DNA of 64,000 bases from JAENWD01 sp963796915 (GTDB lineage Bacteria; Acidobacteriota; Vicinamibacteria; Vicinamibacterales; JAENWD01). Numbering within the stretch: position 1 is the stretch's first letter; every line of letters begins with the position of its first letter. The translations under genes and the position numbers were made by a program. The DNA is taken from NCBI GenBank assembly GCA_963796915.1, contig CAWCNI010000004.1:2790001-2854000 (forward strand). Direction: 5' to 3'. Below, one piece after another: positions 63,531-64,000 of this stretch. The notes beneath the pieces are model-generated. The model had not been told where the DNA came from, did no database searches, and worked only from the letters and a program-made list of their open reading frames with translations.

Positions 63531-64000
63531 CTAGACGATACGCTGCAGCTTGAGAAAATTGGCGGCCGGCTGCTGCAGGTCTCCATGGACGCTCACCAGG
63601 ACGACCTCGTCGCCGGACTTCACCAGGCCCCGCGCCACCAGTTGCTTGGCGATGGCCGCGCCGGTCGCGTCCACGCTTTCAGCCAGCGTCATCACGATGG
63701 GGACAACCCCGCGATAGAGCATCAGCCGCCGGGCGACGTCGGGCCGATTCGTGGCGGCCAGGATCAACGCGCCCGGACGAAGAGCCGCGAGCATGCGCGC
63801 AGTGTTGCCTTCGCGCGTGACGGCCACGATCGCGTGCGCCTGACCGCGGTCGGCCAGCGTCACCGCCGCCTCGCACAGCGCGCGGCCATGCTCCGCGTGC
63901 ATCAGGCTGGCCATCGACGCAACCGCCAGCGGCGGCAGAATCTCCGCGTCGCGGATGATGGCGTCGAGCACTTCCACCGCCCGCACGGGTACTCGCCTGA
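63531..64000 (-). CDS. Pyruvate kinase, C-terminal domain (5' end outside window)
   Basis: The last ~155 residues of a pyruvate kinase: VEVLDAIIRDAE at the end of the barrel, then the C-terminal domain (AHAIVAVTREGNTARMLAALRPGALILAATN, LMLYRGVVPIVM, LVKSGDEVVLVSVHGDL). Pyruvate kinase makes pyruvate and ATP from phosphoenolpyruvate and ADP. The few codons at the window edge upstream of VRAVEV do not read as the usual (G)YPV in one frame, so another frame disruption may lie at about 63984-64000. Truncated by the window boundary. Confidence 0.88.
   Translation of the reverse strand, partial: RRVPVRAVEVLDAIIRDAEILPPLAVASMASLMHAEHGRALCEAAVTLADRGQAHAIVAVTREGNTARMLAALRPGALILAATNRPDVARRLMLYRGVVPIVMTLAESVDATGAAIAKQLVARGLVKSGDEVVLVSVHGDLQQPAANFLKLQRIV

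Overview
This is a 64 kb, uniformly GC-rich bacterial chromosome segment. It most likely comes from an Acidobacteriota member, with class Vicinamibacteria as the best guess. The inference rests on gene content: nine paralogues of the 'VWFA-related Acidobacterial' family, five FG-GAP/VCBS propeller proteins (three with an ASPIC/UnbV-type C-terminal region), two Oar-like TonB-dependent receptors, and a PSD1 cytochrome/DUF1501 pair. There is no rRNA, phage, CRISPR or transposase in the window.

Layout. 1-9.8 kb (+): the tail of a DUF1343/NamZ-type muramidase, a PSD1 (DUF1549/DUF1553) cytochrome-domain protein, a Tat-exported DUF1501 protein, then two tandem copies of a TPR-VWFA gene pair. 9.9-19.2 kb: a CRTAC1-like propeller (+), a TPR protein (-), two tandem haem-motif FG-GAP proteins (+) and a second CRTAC1-like gene (-). 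19.2-30 kb (-): two VWFA genes, two TPR genes and a TonB receptor closed by a strong terminator. 30.4-39.5 kb (-): two VWFA genes, a TPR gene and a second TonB receptor with its own terminator. 39.9-49.4 kb (+): a large TPR/propeller/ASPIC protein followed by three VWFA genes. The first 49 kb is thus almost entirely exported or envelope proteins built from four recurring parts: VWFA, TPR, seven-motif propeller and TonB receptor.

From 49.5 kb the content turns to ordinary metabolism and housekeeping: a DCC-family protein, a PknB-like Ser/Thr kinase with C-terminal TPRs, xylB-xylA, a DUF4203-like membrane protein, the conserved ffs-dnaX-ybaB-recR block, a PfkB sugar kinase, a DinB-like protein, a LOG-family protein, an APC permease and the C-terminus of pyruvate kinase.

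Three features cut across the window. (1) Thirteen genes are broken by single-base frame disruptions; about 35 are needed to rebuild them, all explainable as one extra base, and 21 lie in xylB-xylA. Sequencing or assembly error is the simplest explanation. (2) Many gene 3' ends carry REPIN-like inverted pairs of a roughly 28-nt palindromic unit (core GGCCGATCTNAAGATCGGCC), often with low-complexity arrays, and a 7-bp repeat (ATGAAGA)n that starts exactly at stop codons. (3) Five genes have a TANNAT-like -10 box ending 6-7 nt before the start codon, which suggests leaderless transcripts.
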